Shown here piece by piece: positions 1-8,095 of a stretch of 35,038 nt of DNA. A model generated the notes under the pieces. The model searched no databases, was not told the DNA's origin, and saw only the letters and a list, made by a program, of their open reading frames with translations. Origin of the DNA: an uncultured Porphyromonadaceae bacterium (GTDB taxonomy: Bacteria > Bacteroidota > Bacteroidia > Bacteroidales > Muribaculaceae); contig URLF01000019.1 in NCBI GenBank assembly GCA_900548705.1, forward strand, positions 1-35,038, read 5' to 3'. Position numbers and translations under genes: made by a program. Position 1 is the first letter of the stretch. Every line of letters begins with the position of its first letter.

Positions 1-968
1 GCCGGGGTGGCCAGCGCGGGCTGTTCCTCCAGCACGGCACGGATGCGCCGGGCGCTGGTCAGGGAGCGGGTAAGCTGCAAAAACACGCCGGAGAACATCA
101 TGACCGAGTTGAGCACCTGCAGAACATAGCTCAAAAAGGCGGTCAGCTCGCCGACCGTCATCCGATCGGTCAGAATAAAATTGCCGCCGTACCACATGAT
201 GCAGACAATGGCCGTGTACATAACGGCCTGGAACGCGGGCAGGTTGAGCACGGCATACCGGAAGGTGTTGGTGCTGGCGGCGGCCAGCTCGTCATTGACG
301 GTTTCAAACTGCTCATTCTCGTAATCGCCGCGCACAAACGCCTTGATGGCGCGGATGGCGGTTAAGGCTTCCTGTACGCGGCCGTTCAGATGGTCCACAG
401 CAGTCTGCTGGCGGTCATACAGCGGGCTGACCTTGGTTACGATCCAGGCCAGAATAGCGGCCAGGATGGGCGTTGTAATAAGGAAAACGATGGTCAGCTT
501 GGCATTGAGCAAGAACGCCATGCCCAGCCCCATGAACAGCATGACCGGGCTGCGCACCAAAGGCCGCAGGCCGGTGGCCACGGCGTTGAGCATGACCGTG
601 ACATCGGTGGTCATGCGGGTAACGAGGGACGGGGTGGAAAAATGGTCCAGGTTGGCAAAGTCGAACTGCTGCAGCTTGCGGTACTCAGCTTCGCGCAGAG
701 CAGCGGCAAAGCCGTTGGCGGCGCGGGCGGCGAACCTGGCGTACAGCAGGCCGGTGATCAGGGCCAGCACAGCGCAGATGATCATCTTGCTGCCCTGCAG
801 CATAATGACCTGCATATCATGGCTGGGCACGCCCTGGTCCACCAGGTCAGACATCAGCATCGGAATGACCATTTCAAAAATACATTCCACAAAAACCAGC
901 CCGACGGCAAGGAATAAATCCCGCCGGTAGGGCTTTAAGTAAGAAAAAACGTGTTTGAGATCCTGCAT
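1..968 (-). CDS. ABC exporter, membrane-domain part (partial, runs off window start)
   Basis: The reverse strand reads openly from an ATG at 968 down to base 1, giving 322 residues that begin MQDLKHVFSYLKPYRRDL. The protein has long hydrophobic helices and the layout of a type I ABC exporter membrane domain, including the coupling-helix region TPSLVTRMTTDVTVM and, near the window edge, the stretch RSLTSARRIRAVLEE that usually leads into the nucleotide-binding domain. That ATPase domain, with Walker A and signature motifs, would lie outside the window. Such half-transporters usually act as heterodimers exporting drugs, peptides or lipids, but the substrate cannot be told. Codon use (heavy CTG and GCC) and its sigma-70 promoter look like a Firmicute rather than the Bacteroidales genes that follow. 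Family assignment is firm; origin is inferred. Confidence 0.88.
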   Translation of the reverse strand, partial: MQDLKHVFSYLKPYRRDLFLAVGLVFVECIFEMVIPMLMSDLVDQGVPSHDMQVIMLQGSKMIICAVLALITGLLYARFAARAANGFAAALREAEYRKLQQFDFANLDHFSTPSLVTRMTTDVTVMLNAVATGLRPLVRSPVMLFMGLGMAFLLNAKLTIVFLITTPILAAILAWIVTKVSPLYDRQQTAVDHLNGRVQEALTAIRAIKAFVRGDYENEQFETVNDELAAASTNTFRYAVLNLPAFQAVMYTAIVCIMWYGGNFILTDRMTVGELTAFLSYVLQVLNSVMMFSGVFLQLTRSLTSARRIRAVLEEQPALATP

Positions 969-1025
969 GTGATTCCAGCTTTCTTGAACGGGCAGCGGCC
1001 CGGATGATGAAATACTACCCTTATA

Positions 1026-1054
1026 ATTATAATTCGCGGTGCGGGGCAGGTCAA
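1026..1054 (-). promoter_or_regulatory. sigma-70 type promoter for the ABC exporter
   Basis: On the minus strand TTGACC (1054-1049) is followed by a 17-nt spacer and TATAAT (1031-1026). This is nearly the full -35/-10 consensus and sits about 58 nt before the exporter ATG. Bacteroidota primary-sigma promoters normally use TTTG and TAnnTTTG boxes instead, so this element points to a foreign origin. Confidence 0.7.
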
Positions 1055-1089
1055 TCAAGAGCAGGCGACAGGTTGGATACAGCGTATAC

Positions 1090-1118
1090 TTGCGCAGAAA
1101 CGCAAAACAGGGTATACT
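1090..1118 (+). promoter_or_regulatory. sigma-70 type promoter upstream of gmd
   Basis: TTGCGC (1090-1095), a 17-nt spacer and TATACT (1113-1118) form a good -35/-10 pair about 120 nt before the gmd start. It is divergent from the exporter promoter. No TAnnTTTG box was seen between 969 and 1238. The rest of this 270-nt gap shows nothing else that I recognise. Confidence 0.55.
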
Positions 1119-1238
1119 AATATAATACAGGGCAAGGCTGCGCAAAGCCCCCTGAAAGCTGAATTTACATTCCCGCCCATGCTGCGGCAGACCGGCGGCG
1201 CATGATGATAGAAAAGGAAAGTTGAGGCTGCATTTTTT

Positions 1239-2327
1239 ATGAAAAAGGCATTGATCACCGGTGTTACCGGCCAGGATGGCTCTTACCTTTCAGAGTTTTT
1301 GATCGAGAAGGGCTATGATGTACATGGCATCATCCGTCGTTCTTCCGTTGACTACCGTGAACGCATTGCCCATCTGGAGGGCAACCCTCATTTCCACCTG
1401 CATTACGGCGATATGGGCGATTCGATGAGCCTGGTTGCTGTGATCGGCTCGGTGCGCCCGGACGAAATTTATAACCTGGCGGCCCAGAGCCATGTCCAGG
1501 TATCGTTTGATTCCCCCGAATTTACCGCCGATGTAGACGCCATCGGTGTGCTTCGTATCCTTGAGGCTGTCCGTATGTGCGGTCTGGAGAAGACCTGCCG
1601 CATCTATCAGGCTTCGACATCCGAGCTTTACGGAAAGGTGGAGGAGGTTCCCCAGAATGAGAACACCCCGTTCCATCCTTACAGCCCCTATGCTGTGGCC
1701 AAGCTCTATGGATTCTGGATTATCAAGGAATACCGTGAGGCTTACAATATGTTCTGCTGCTCCGGTATCCTGTTCAACCATGAGTCAGAACGTCGCGGCG
1801 AGACCTTCGTGACCCGCAAAATCACTCTCGCGGCCGCCCGTATCGCCCAGGGTAAACAAGACAAACTCTATCTCGGCAATCTTTCATCGCTCCGCGACTG
1901 GGGCTATGCCAAGGATTACGTCGAGTGCATGTGGCTCATTCTTCAGAATGACAAGCCCGAAGACTTCGTGATCGCGACCGGCGAACAGCACTCTGTGCGC
2001 GATTTCGCGACTCTGGCCTTCAAGAATGTCGGCATCAACCTCCGCTGGGAAGGTGAAGGCATGGATGAGAAAGGTATCGACATCGCTACCGGAAAGGTGC
2101 TTGTCGAGGTTTCCCCCGACTTCTACCGTCCGACCGATGTGGTGAACCTCTGGGGCGACCCCACCAAGGCCAAGGGACTTCTGGGCTGGAATCCCTCGAA
2201 GACCACCTTCGAGCAGCTGGTCAAGATTATGACAGACGCCGACATGGCGAAAGTCGCTGTAGAGGAGGCCGGAGAGAAGGTGCGTATGAACCTTGCCGAA
2301 TATCTTGAGAAAGGAATCGTGAAATGA
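1239..2327 (+). CDS. gmd: GDP-mannose 4,6-dehydratase
   Basis: This NADP-dependent short-chain dehydrogenase/reductase converts GDP-D-mannose to GDP-4-keto-6-deoxy-D-mannose, the first step to GDP-L-fucose. The 362-residue protein has the Rossmann motif GVTGQDG at 8-14, the catalytic TSE at 127-129 and YAVAK with Tyr151 and Lys155. The RRSS segment and the RRGETFVTRKI segment are typical of the family. Its stop overlaps the fcl start by four bases (ATGA), so the two are translationally coupled. The upstream promoter is of the -35/-10 type and the upstream DNA looks like Firmicutes, while the 3' half and fcl look Bacteroidales. A recombination or assembly junction may therefore lie within the conserved part of this gene, roughly 1239-1800. 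The reading frame itself is intact. Confidence 0.96.
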   Translation: MKKALITGVTGQDGSYLSEFLIEKGYDVHGIIRRSSVDYRERIAHLEGNPHFHLHYGDMGDSMSLVAVIGSVRPDEIYNLAAQSHVQVSFDSPEFTADVDAIGVLRILEAVRMCGLEKTCRIYQASTSELYGKVEEVPQNENTPFHPYSPYAVAKLYGFWIIKEYREAYNMFCCSGILFNHESERRGETFVTRKITLAAARIAQGKQDKLYLGNLSSLRDWGYAKDYVECMWLILQNDKPEDFVIATGEQHSVRDFATLAFKNVGINLRWEGEGMDEKGIDIATGKVLVEVSPDFYRPTDVVNLWGDPTKAKGLLGWNPSKTTFEQLVKIMTDADMAKVAVEEAGEKVRMNLAEYLEKGIVK

Positions 2328-3268
2328 TGCAGAAAGATTCAAAGATCTATGTCGCAGGGCATCGCGGGATGGTCGGCTCGGCCATCATCCGCGAGCTTCA
2401 GCGACAGGGTTACACAAATATAATCACCCGCACCCACAAGGAGCTTGACCTTTGCCGTCAGGACCAGGTGGAGCGGTTCTTCGCCGAGGAGAAGCCCGAG
2501 TATGTCTTCCTGGCTGCAGCCAAGGTTGGCGGTATCATAGCCAACTCATCCGCCCTGGCCGATTTTATGTATGACAATATGATACTTGAGATGAATGTCA
2601 TCCATTCGGCCTGGAAAAACGGTTGCAAGAAACTGGAATTCCTCGGTTCCTCATGTATCTATCCCCGTATGGCCCCCCAGCCTATGAAAGAGAGCTGTCT
2701 GCTGACCTCTGAGCTGGAGAAGACCAACGAGGCATACGCCTTGGCGAAAATCTCAGGTCTGAAATACTGTGAGTTCCTCAACCGTCAGTATGGCACCGAC
2801 TATATCTCGGTGATGCCGACCAACCTCTACGGTCCCAATGACAACTATCATCCCGAGCATTCCCATGTGGTGCCCGCCCTTATCCGTCGTTTCCACGAGG
2901 CCAAGGAGCAGGGGCTGGCAGAGGTGACATGCTGGGGAGACGGAAGTCCGCTGCGCGAGTTCCTCTATGTCGATGACCTCGCCAACCTCTGCGTGTTCCT
3001 GATGAACAACTATTCGGGCAACGAGACCGTCAATGCCGGAACAGGCAAGGAGCTTACCATCAAAGAACTTACCGAACTTGTGGCCAAAGTTGTCGGCTAC
3101 GAGGGTAAAATCCTCTGGGACACGACCCGTCCCAACGGTACCCCCCGCAAGCTCCTTGATGTCTCGAAGAGCCGCGCCCTCGGATGGTCATACACCACCG
3201 AGCTTGAGGAGGGTCTGCGCCTCTCATACGAGGACTTCCTCAACAACCCTATGAGGGCCGAACGTTAA
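2324..3268 (+). CDS. fcl: GDP-L-fucose synthase (epimerase/reductase)
   Basis: This enzyme epimerises and reduces GDP-4-keto-6-deoxy-mannose to GDP-L-fucose with NADPH, directly after Gmd. The 314 residues are the usual length. The N-terminal nucleotide-binding motif GHRGMVG lies at 12-18, the GSSCIYP serine region at 108-114, and the catalytic pair is Tyr138 and Lys142 in YALAK. The motif PTNLYGPNDNY is also characteristic. Two start codons are in tandem, at 2324 and 2327; either one overlaps the gmd stop. A perfect hairpin at 3289-3310 ends the unit. GDP-fucose feeds capsule and surface-glycoprotein fucosylation in Bacteroidales, which is family knowledge and not shown here. Confidence 0.96.
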   Translation: MMQKDSKIYVAGHRGMVGSAIIRELQRQGYTNIITRTHKELDLCRQDQVERFFAEEKPEYVFLAAAKVGGIIANSSALADFMYDNMILEMNVIHSAWKNGCKKLEFLGSSCIYPRMAPQPMKESCLLTSELEKTNEAYALAKISGLKYCEFLNRQYGTDYISVMPTNLYGPNDNYHPEHSHVVPALIRRFHEAKEQGLAEVTCWGDGSPLREFLYVDDLANLCVFLMNNYSGNETVNAGTGKELTIKELTELVAKVVGYEGKILWDTTRPNGTPRKLLDVSKSRALGWSYTTELEEGLRLSYEDFLNNPMRAER

Positions 3269-3288
3269 GTCCGATTCCTACTCGATAA

Positions 3289-3310
3289 ACAGGGCCGGAA
3301 ACGGCCCTGT
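3289..3310 (+). terminator. hairpin terminator after gmd-fcl
   Basis: A perfect 9-bp stem (ACAGGGCCG paired with CGGCCCTGT) is closed by a GAAA tetraloop and starts 20 nt after the fcl stop. No long T-run follows, which is common in this group. Confidence 0.7.
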
Positions 3311-3396
3311 TCCATACTATCCCGCGACTTGAATATGAGTCACCAATCCCTTTCTCTCCCATAAGTTGGGCGGAAAAGCCAATATGAGATAGACTT

Positions 3397-4626
3397 ATGC
3401 CATACAGATTTCAAAATGTCGTCAGCAAGCTGTCATTGATGGGAACATTGTTCCTTGCCCCCTTTCTTGTCGGGTGTGACAGTGACAGTCCAGAGTTGAT
3501 TCCGGTGGTCGATCCTTCATCACAGACTCCCGAAGAGGTCGACAGGGCCGTGTTCGTTTACCTCCTTTCAGACAATTCCCTCGGAAGGGATGATTTTGAC
3601 CGTGGCAACCTCGCCGATATGATTGAGGCGGCCAAAGCCGGACGCCTGGGTAATAACCGCCTGATTGTCTATCATGACGACTATTATGCGGATTGCCCCG
3701 TTTTGAAAGAGGTGACTCCCCTGGGATTGAAAATACTCAAATACTACGACGACTCCGAGGCATCCGTATCTCCCGGCAGGATGGAGCAGGCTATCGCCGA
3801 TTTCAAATCCTATGCCCCCGCCCGGCGTTACGGGCTGGTTTTGTGGAGCCATGCCTCAGGATGGCTGCAGACCGGGATTGCCGAGCCGCAGACCGGCGCG
3901 ACCCCTTTGTCATTCGGAGATGACAAGGGAAAGCAGATGAATGTCACCACTCTCGCCCGGATTCTTGATGGCAAGGGGTTTGACTACATCTACTTCGACT
4001 GTTGCCATATGGCTTCGGTGGAGTCGCTGTATGAGTTGCGTGATGTCACCCATAAGTTTGTCGGCAGTTGCACCGAGCTGCCCGCCGCAGGTATGCCTTA
4101 TTACGAGACACTGCCCTCACTGATGGCCTATGACGCGGACCTCGAAGGGGCTGCGGCCGCCACATTCGCCACATATGATGCTATGGAGGGTATGGCCCGC
4201 ACTCTGACAATCAGCGTCATCAATGCTGACGGTCTCGAGCATCTCGCTCAGGCTACAAAGGCCATTTATTCCCTTCATCCCCAGTTGCCCGACAATTATA
4301 CCGGACAGCCTTTTGAAAGGCCGAAATATGGGGGCGTACCCTGCTATATGTATGATCTGGAACATTATGTGACAGCTCTTTATTCCGCGTCTCCGAATAG
4401 CGAGATGCGCCGCGCCTATGCCGAATGGCTCCTTGCCTTGGATGAGTGCGTCACATATCAGGCTGCCACTCCCTGGGTGTTCAACACAATCAAGATTGAC
4501 TCCCACTGCGGCTTGTCCACCTATATCCTCCGCAGCGAGACTGATGCCGATACCCACGGTTACCGCCAGCTTTCATGGTACACCGATGTCGCTTCGGCTC
4601 TTTTTGCCTCCGAGGGCGAACAATGA
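3397..4626 (+). CDS. clostripain-like (family C11) cysteine peptidase, lipoprotein
   Basis: The 409-residue protein starts with a signal peptide ending in a lipobox, LVGC, so Cys27 is the likely lipidated residue and the protein should sit on the periplasmic side or surface of a membrane. The peptidase C11 hallmarks are visible: HASGW with the catalytic His152, and FDCCHMASVE, which matches the family pattern D-x-C-x-M-x-x-VE and makes Cys203 the likely nucleophile. A Ser/Thr-rich or Pro-rich spacer follows the lipobox. Members cleave after basic residues, and some are self-activated; specificity here is unknown. It stands alone between the gmd-fcl hairpin and the hairpin at 4648-4687. TAAGTTGG at 3363-3370 is a weak candidate -7 box, which I do not list as a promoter. 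Confidence 0.88.
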   Translation: MPYRFQNVVSKLSLMGTLFLAPFLVGCDSDSPELIPVVDPSSQTPEEVDRAVFVYLLSDNSLGRDDFDRGNLADMIEAAKAGRLGNNRLIVYHDDYYADCPVLKEVTPLGLKILKYYDDSEASVSPGRMEQAIADFKSYAPARRYGLVLWSHASGWLQTGIAEPQTGATPLSFGDDKGKQMNVTTLARILDGKGFDYIYFDCCHMASVESLYELRDVTHKFVGSCTELPAAGMPYYETLPSLMAYDADLEGAAAATFATYDAMEGMARTLTISVINADGLEHLAQATKAIYSLHPQLPDNYTGQPFERPKYGGVPCYMYDLEHYVTALYSASPNSEMRRAYAEWLLALDECVTYQAATPWVFNTIKIDSHCGLSTYILRSETDADTHGYRQLSWYTDVASALFASEGEQ

Positions 4627-4647
4627 CCTCCATTACGATTGTTTACA

Positions 4648-4687
4648 GACTGAGTGTCCCGACTTTGTCAAGCCAGGACACTCAGTC
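4648..4687 (+). terminator. 12-bp perfect inverted repeat between the C11 peptidase and mscS-like genes
   Basis: GACTGAGTGTCC (4648-4659) and GGACACTCAGTC (4676-4687) are perfect complements around a 16-nt loop, and a TTAC/GTAA pair can extend the stem past a bulged A. It starts 22 nt after the peptidase stop and ends 20 nt before the next ATG. It may be a terminator or a leader structure. It also argues against starting the next gene at the in-frame GTG at 4654. Confidence 0.6.
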
Positions 4688-4707
4688 GTAATCCTCAACA
4701 GTTGCTT

Positions 4708-5886
4708 ATGATTGAATTGCAGGCTGATTTTATCCCCGGATTGACCCCTAAGGCTCCGGCTGACTCTACGCTCGTCAATGCCGCCAACGAGATTGCCGAG
4801 CTGAAAACGTTGTCGTTTGACGACCTTATGGGACGGCTGGCGCAGTCGGCTGTAGACTTTGCTATCAATCTGGCCATCGCCATTGTGGTCTTCTATGTAG
4901 GCCGCTTCATCATCCGTAAGATATACCGCCTTATCTCCACGATATTCCTCCGCAGGAAAATAGACAAGTCTCTCGCCACGTTTGTCCTGTCGCTGGTCAA
5001 TATCGTGTTGTACTTCATACTGATTGTCACGGTCATCGGCATCTTGGGAATAGAGACAACCTCATTCCTGGCAATCTTCGCCTCTGCCGGTGTCGCTGTC
5101 GGTATGGCATTGAGCGGCACACTCCAGAACTTCGCCGGAGGTGTGTTGATATTGCTGTTGAAACCCTATAAAATCGGTGACTATATCGAGGTGCAGGGAT
5201 ATGCAGGCACTGTCCGCGAGATTCAGATTTTTCACACTATAATCACGACCTACGACAACAAATCGATTTCGATTCCCAACGGAGGATTGTCCACCGGAAG
5301 TGTCAACAACTGGTCGAGGGAGGTATACCGCCGCGTCACCTGGACGGTCTCGATCAGCTATGGCGACAATGTGGATGATGCCCGTAAGGCGATTCTCGAT
5401 ATGTTCGCCGAGGATGAGCGTATCGAGGATACCGCTGTCGCCGTGGAGTCCGGAATGGAGGTTGTCGGCGACGGGAAAGGTTGTGTGGCCGGACATACGG
5501 GCTGTCACGCCAATGTGGGGGACACTGTATCGGTTCATGGTGCCGACGAGGAGGATGACATCGATTCCGAAGCGGAGACACCGAAAAAGCCGACATTCCT
5601 GGATCGCATACTGCATCGTCACAGGGCGGCGAGAGCGGCTCTTAAAGAGCGTGAGCGCAAGCAGGAAGAGGCTATCAGGCTTCTTATTCCGAAACCTGAC
5701 CATTCGCCGAAGGTGCTTGTCAACAATCTCGGGGAGTCGAGCGTCGACCTCCAGGTGAGGGCTTGGACAAAGACGGGAGAATACTGGAATGTTTTCTATT
5801 ATTATAACGAGAAGTTCTACAATGAACTTCCGAAATACGGCATCCGCTTCCCCTTCCCGCAAATGGATGTGCATCTCGACAAATGA
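4708..5886 (+). CDS. small-conductance mechanosensitive channel, MscS family, with C-terminal insertion
   Basis: MscS channels open under membrane tension to release solutes during osmotic downshock. The ATG at 4708 gives 392 residues; a longer frame from GTG 4654 would encode a DNA hairpin and is unlikely. There are hydrophobic segments at about 50-68, 92-112 and 117-150. The last of these holds the glycine/alanine-rich pore helix (ASAGVAVGMALSGTLQNFAGG, 125-145), the family signature. The beta domain follows with the motif PNGGLSTGSVNNWSRE. In place of a short loop in the C-terminal cage domain there is an insertion of about 85 residues (around 245-328), with an acidic stretch and a highly charged helix rich in Arg, Lys and Glu. 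The ordinary family C-terminus then resumes (SSVDLQVRAW, YWNVFYYYNEK). Confidence 0.93.
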   Translation: MIELQADFIPGLTPKAPADSTLVNAANEIAELKTLSFDDLMGRLAQSAVDFAINLAIAIVVFYVGRFIIRKIYRLISTIFLRRKIDKSLATFVLSLVNIVLYFILIVTVIGILGIETTSFLAIFASAGVAVGMALSGTLQNFAGGVLILLLKPYKIGDYIEVQGYAGTVREIQIFHTIITTYDNKSISIPNGGLSTGSVNNWSREVYRRVTWTVSISYGDNVDDARKAILDMFAEDERIEDTAVAVESGMEVVGDGKGCVAGHTGCHANVGDTVSVHGADEEDDIDSEAETPKKPTFLDRILHRHRAARAALKERERKQEEAIRLLIPKPDHSPKVLVNNLGESSVDLQVRAWTKTGEYWNVFYYYNEKFYNELPKYGIRFPFPQMDVHLDK

Positions 5887-5982
5887 GATAGTCTGTCGGA
5901 AAATATTAGCTTTAAGGGCGGGAAAAATATTCGAAATGGCGATTTTGACCCGCTCCCTTTCCCGAGTCTCGGGAGAAATTCA

Positions 5983-5990
5983 TAAGTTTG
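5983..5990 (+). promoter_or_regulatory. candidate -7 box (TAAGTTTG) for the phosphoesterase gene
   Basis: TAAGTTTG matches the Bacteroidota TAnnTTTG box and lies 62 nt before the ATG at 6052, in the only gap between the channel gene and this gene. No convincing TTTG box is seen at 19-21 nt upstream, so support is moderate. Confidence 0.4.
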
Positions 5991-6051
5991 TCGGAAAATA
6001 TGGTATATCGGTGTCAAACCGGCCATATGTTCTGACAGATTTATTAATCAT

Positions 6052-6873
6052 ATGAAGCAAAAGACAGAGATTCTATACTCCTTTTTATCATTGCTGTTGT
6101 CGCTGGTGTTTTCCTCATGCGAGATGTTTGAGGAACATCCCTATGATGTCGATATCCGGGGAGGACGTGACATCAATGCCCGCAATATCGCCCGGATTGA
6201 GCCTGCGATGGACGGATGCAAGACAATGAGAATAGCTATGATAAGCGACACCCAGCGGAGCCTTGACGACCTCAAGGATGCCATAAAGGCAATCAACGCC
6301 CGCGATGACATTGATTTTGTCTTGCACGGAGGGGATATCAGCGATTTCGGACTGACGGATGAGTTTGAATGGACACGCGACGCGATGGAAAAACTCACCG
6401 TTCCCTATGTGGCGGTTATCGGCAACCATGACTGTCTCGGTACGGGCCGCGACGCTTACCGTGGTATATACGGCGAGGTGAATTTCGCCTTCACGGCTGG
6501 TAACGTCAGGTTCATATGCCTCAACACGAATGCCCTCGAATATGACTATTCCGAACCGGTGCCTGACTTCAATTTCCTCGACAGGCAGCTCGAAGGTTTC
6601 CCGGCTGAAGCGGAGAAAACGGTGTTTCTGATGCACGCTTGTCCCGGGTCTGAGGTGTTCAACAATAATGTGATGAAGATATTCCAGCGTTATGTCAACA
6701 TGTTTCCGCAGGTGCAGTTCTGTGCGTATGGCCATAACCATCAGTTTGACATGTCGGATATGTTTGGCGACGGGATAATCTATTGCCAGTGTCCCAACGT
6801 GGCGAAAAGGAAATACCTTGTGTTCACCATCAAAGAGGAAGGAGGGTTTGACTGTGAGGCGGTGGATTTCTGA
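6052..6873 (+). CDS. calcineurin-like metallophosphoesterase, lipoprotein
   Basis: The 273-residue protein has a signal peptide ending FSSC, so Cys23 is a likely lipidation site. The metallophosphoesterase motifs are in order: SDTQ (Asp66, Gln68), GGDISDFG (Asp95), GNHD (Asn125, His126), a single His195 in LMHA, and GHNH (His228, His230). The first motif has Gln where many members have His, a variant known in some subfamilies. It should hold two metal ions and hydrolyse a phosphomonoester or diester in the periplasm or at the surface; the substrate is unknown. Its 3' end lies 20 nt before the GTG proposed for the next gene, so the two are probably co-transcribed. Confidence 0.88.
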   Translation: MKQKTEILYSFLSLLLSLVFSSCEMFEEHPYDVDIRGGRDINARNIARIEPAMDGCKTMRIAMISDTQRSLDDLKDAIKAINARDDIDFVLHGGDISDFGLTDEFEWTRDAMEKLTVPYVAVIGNHDCLGTGRDAYRGIYGEVNFAFTAGNVRFICLNTNALEYDYSEPVPDFNFLDRQLEGFPAEAEKTVFLMHACPGSEVFNNNVMKIFQRYVNMFPQVQFCAYGHNHQFDMSDMFGDGIIYCQCPNVAKRKYLVFTIKEEGGFDCEAVDF

Positions 6874-7528
6874 CCGGGTGATGATTCTTGCGGCGGTGCT
6901 GTTGATGGTGCTTGCACCTTTCCGGACAAGTGGTGCCGAGCTGGTGGATTCAGTCAGTGGCGGCTCGAAGTATGACAACCGCGTCCATCATTACCGCGAT
7001 GCCTGGGGCGCGTTGATTCCCACCCATTTCAAACTGCAATATGCCGGTGGAATGGGAATGCTGTCTGCCGGTATCGGCTGGGATTACGGCAAGCGGGGAC
7101 AATGGGAGACCGACCTGCTGTTTGGTTTCATCGCCAAGCATTCCTCGCGCAGGGCCAAGATGACGATGACCCTCAAACAGAATTTCATCCCGTGGAGCGT
7201 CTACCTTGGAAAAGGTTTCTCCCTTGAGCCTCTGACGACAGGCATCTATTTCAACACGGTGTTTGGAAGCGAGTTCTGGAATCATCAGCCTGACCGCTAT
7301 CCCTCTGGATATTACACCTTCTCGACCCGAATACGCACCCATGTCTTCATCGGGCAGCGGTGGAGGTTTGACATCCCCCACTCACGCCGTCATTTCTTCA
7401 AGTCGGTGTCTGTTTTCTATGAGCTTAGCAGCAGCGATTTCTATATCATCACGGCGGCGCGTAACCATTCATTGAGCCCCGCCGACTATCTCAGGCTGTC
7501 GTTCGGCCTCAAATGCGACATATTCTGA
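6854..7528 (+). CDS. putative outer-membrane beta-barrel protein, function unknown
   Basis: I do not recognise the family. The frame opens upstream at a TTG (6818) inside the phosphoesterase gene. A GTG at 6854 with a purine-rich AGGAAGGAGGG just ahead is the more likely start, and an ATG at 6881 is possible. The predicted product (224 residues from GTG) begins with a hydrophobic signal sequence ending about LAPFRTSGA. The mature part shows alternating aromatic/polar strands (KLQYAGGMGMLSAGIGWDYG, WETDLLFGFI, SVYLGKGFSLEPLTTGIYF), few lysines in the strands, and a C-terminal Phe, as in outer-membrane barrels. It follows the phosphoesterase lipoprotein closely, so the two may work together at the envelope. 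This is inference from sequence character only. Confidence 0.7.
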   Translation: MRRWISDRVMILAAVLLMVLAPFRTSGAELVDSVSGGSKYDNRVHHYRDAWGALIPTHFKLQYAGGMGMLSAGIGWDYGKRGQWETDLLFGFIAKHSSRRAKMTMTLKQNFIPWSVYLGKGFSLEPLTTGIYFNTVFGSEFWNHQPDRYPSGYYTFSTRIRTHVFIGQRWRFDIPHSRRHFFKSVSVFYELSSSDFYIITAARNHSLSPADYLRLSFGLKCDIF

Positions 7529-7550
7529 ACCTTGGGGGGAAGACACAATC

Positions 7551-7585
7551 AGGGCGCCACGGGGATATCGTTTCCGTGGCGCCCT
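7551..7585. terminator. bidirectional hairpin between the barrel gene and rnpB
   Basis: AGGGCGCCACGG (7551-7562) pairs perfectly with CCGTGGCGCCCT (7574-7585) around an 11-nt loop. It lies between the end of a plus-strand gene and the 3' end of the minus-strand RNase P RNA, so it can serve both. No long T-run is present on either side. Confidence 0.6.
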
Positions 7586-7596
7586 GCCGTATGGGA

Positions 7597-8038
7597 ATGA
7601 GGCAGTCGGACTATAAGCCGGGTTCTGTCGGATCGTGGGTTTCGGACATCCCGGAGGATGACCGACCTGACGCGTCCGGTCCGTCATTTATCTGTGCCCG
7701 ATGTTTCCATCGCGACTAATCGGAGTTGTCTGAAACAACTCCCGTAGCAGTCTACCCTCCGGCAACGGGCGAGCAACCCTTAGATGCCGGTTTACTTGAC
7801 CTTGCAACCCATAAGACGTGCGGCGCGTCATCTCGCGGTGACGCCCGGTGGGCTCTTACCCCGCCTTTTCACCCTTACCGGCCGGTACAAGCCCGGCAGG
7901 CGGTCGTTTTCTGTCACGTTTCCTCCACGGTCACCCGCGGCTTCCCGTTAGGAAGTATGGCGCTCTTTGTTGCCCGGACTTTCCTCAGGCGGCGTTACGT
8001 GTAACCCGCCGGCGACGGACCGTCCGGCTGCCTCAATG
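7597..8038 (-). ncRNA. rnpB: RNase P RNA (bacterial class A)
   Basis: This is the catalytic RNA that trims tRNA 5' leaders. Read on the minus strand, it has the universal conserved elements in the right order. GAGGAAAGTCCGGG is at 7986-7973 near the 5' end. AAGAGCCCACCGG is at 7857-7845 in the middle. ACAGAACCCGGCTTAT is at 7628-7613 near the 3' end. The P1 helix is visible as GAGGCAGCCGG at the 5' end pairing with CCGACTGCCTC at 7609-7599. Ends are set from P1 and the upstream promoter box and may be off by several bases. No protein-coding gene occupies this stretch. Confidence 0.96.
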
Positions 8039-8044
8039 TGGCTG

Positions 8045-8052
8045 CAAATTTA
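8045..8052 (-). promoter_or_regulatory. -7 box (TAAATTTG) of rnpB
   Basis: On the minus strand TAAATTTG (8052-8045) lies 7 nt before the inferred 5' end of RNase P RNA, the expected spacing. A TTG at 8077-8075 is 22 nt further upstream and may be the -33 element. Confidence 0.65.
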
Positions 8053-8095
8053 CTGATTTTTTGTCGAAAATCCGCAACTTGTCGTGGATTTTCCG

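Noticed and set aside
343..930. Plus-strand open frames over the first kilobase
   Set aside because: They run antisense to the clear ABC exporter frame and resemble no protein.
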